NCBI RefSeq assembly: GCF_900102795.1
Contig: NZ_FMWG01000002.1
Coordinates: 372,001 to 436,000 of the forward strand
Length of the DNA stretch: 64,000 nucleotides
From: Epibacterium ulvae
GTDB taxonomy: Bacteria; Pseudomonadota; Alphaproteobacteria; Rhodobacterales; Rhodobacteraceae
Reading direction: 5' to 3'
This document shows positions 63,688 to 64,000 of this stretch, piece by piece. Under the pieces are notes generated by a model. That model was not told the origin of the DNA, did not search any database, and worked only from the letters and a program-made list of their open reading frames with translations. Every line of letters begins with the position of its first letter. The first letter of the stretch is position 1. Position numbers and translations under genes: made by a program.

Positions 63688-64000
63688 GCGCTGACCATCG
63701 GTTATCGCCCTTCTCTAACCGAAATTGTGCAAATCATTGGCCGCGCAACACGAGACGCCCCCGGCAAGCTAGGGGCGGTTTTTACAAATCTTGTTGCGGA
63801 GCCGGGTGTCGAGACTGGTTGGTCGTAGCAGATGCCGTCAACGACATGTTCAAGGCGATCTCGGGCTCGCTGCTGATGGAGCAGGTGCTGGCCCTCAATT
63901 TCAAATTCTACCGCCGTGAAGATGGCGATATCCGAGAACCTGTCGAAACCGACGGTCAGGGCAATGTGATGATCGGTATCAAGGGTCTTGTAGAGCCGCC
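63577..64000 (+). pseudogene. Truncated, frameshifted DEAD/DEAH-type helicase fragment running off the right edge
   Basis: The frame from 63577 encodes VQAYQALAKEGFDWVWCEHA, then LTEIVQIIGRATRDAPGK, a superfamily 2 helicase motif VI, and FTNLVAEPGVETGW before TAG at 63826. A matching continuation (VVADAVNDMFKAISGSLLMEQVLAL and beyond) lies in another frame from about 63817 to the window end, so one T was probably lost near 63814-63818. The N-terminal helicase domains are absent, replaced by the unrelated remnant to the left. Confidence 0.7.

Noticed and set aside
1-64000. CRISPR arrays, rRNA genes, tRNA genes, insertion sequences
   Set aside because: No regular spaced repeats, rRNA-like stretches, full tRNA cloverleaf or transposase reading frame was recognised on either strand.

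Overview
The window looks like a chromosomal segment of an alphaproteobacterium of the Rhodobacteraceae (Roseobacter group). Pointers are a PhaAB-type fused Mrp antiporter subunit, a Tat-exported OpgG in an opgC-opgG-opgH operon, GapR (DUF2312), a ScfR-type short-chain acyl regulator, an NDUFA12-MlaD-DUF2155-Aat-AccC-AccB neighbourhood, and a thiD-O-S-G-E-F-Y-tenA-thiZ-thiX thiamine operon. This placement is by gene content only; no rRNA or tRNA gene was seen.

Layout. 1-5036 (minus): mnhA(B), C, D, E of a multisubunit cation/proton antiporter, running off the left edge. 5296-6587 (plus): a rhodanese and a PHB-depolymerase-like esterase. 6609-11277 (minus): osmoregulated periplasmic glucan operon. 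11310-15728 (minus): TPR protein, family III CoA-transferase and a ThDP enzyme. 16568-18608 (plus): clpP and clpX. 18718-23822: RidA, a DUF4760 membrane protein, the NDUFA12/mlaD/DUF2155 set, aat and accBC. 24043-29904 (minus): a branched-chain amino-acid/amide type ABC transporter with a PAS-LuxR regulator beyond its end and a divergent ScfR gene. 31526-36250 (plus): CheY-like receiver, small membrane protein, transporter-domain histidine kinase and FliM-like protein. 36313-38026: small genes and gapR.

38325-48558 is a complete reductive pyrimidine catabolic locus: preT-preA, a divergent RutR-like TetR gene, beta-ureidopropionase-type amidase, dihydropyrimidinase and an NMT1/THI5-type ABC transporter. 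A perfect RutR-type palindrome lies between the regulator and the amidase gene, and a degenerate copy lies before preT. After an Lrp/LysE divergent pair and acs, 52048-59460 is the thiamine synthesis and salvage operon, preceded by a clear TPP riboswitch.

From about 59.7 kb to the right edge the character changes to an AT-richer accessory island in visible decay. It holds a retron: a candidate msr-msd RNA followed by a retron reverse transcriptase continuous in frame with a trypsin-like protease, but cut by two in-frame stop codons. Next come tandem pyocin-activator (PrtN) genes, the second frameshifted, a small gene with an amber codon, and a truncated, frameshifted helicase. The RT-protease retron and its decay state are the most unusual content of the window.

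Limits: all calls come from reading sequence and translations. No database, folding or alignment program was run, and the in-frame stops cannot be told from sequencing errors without reads.
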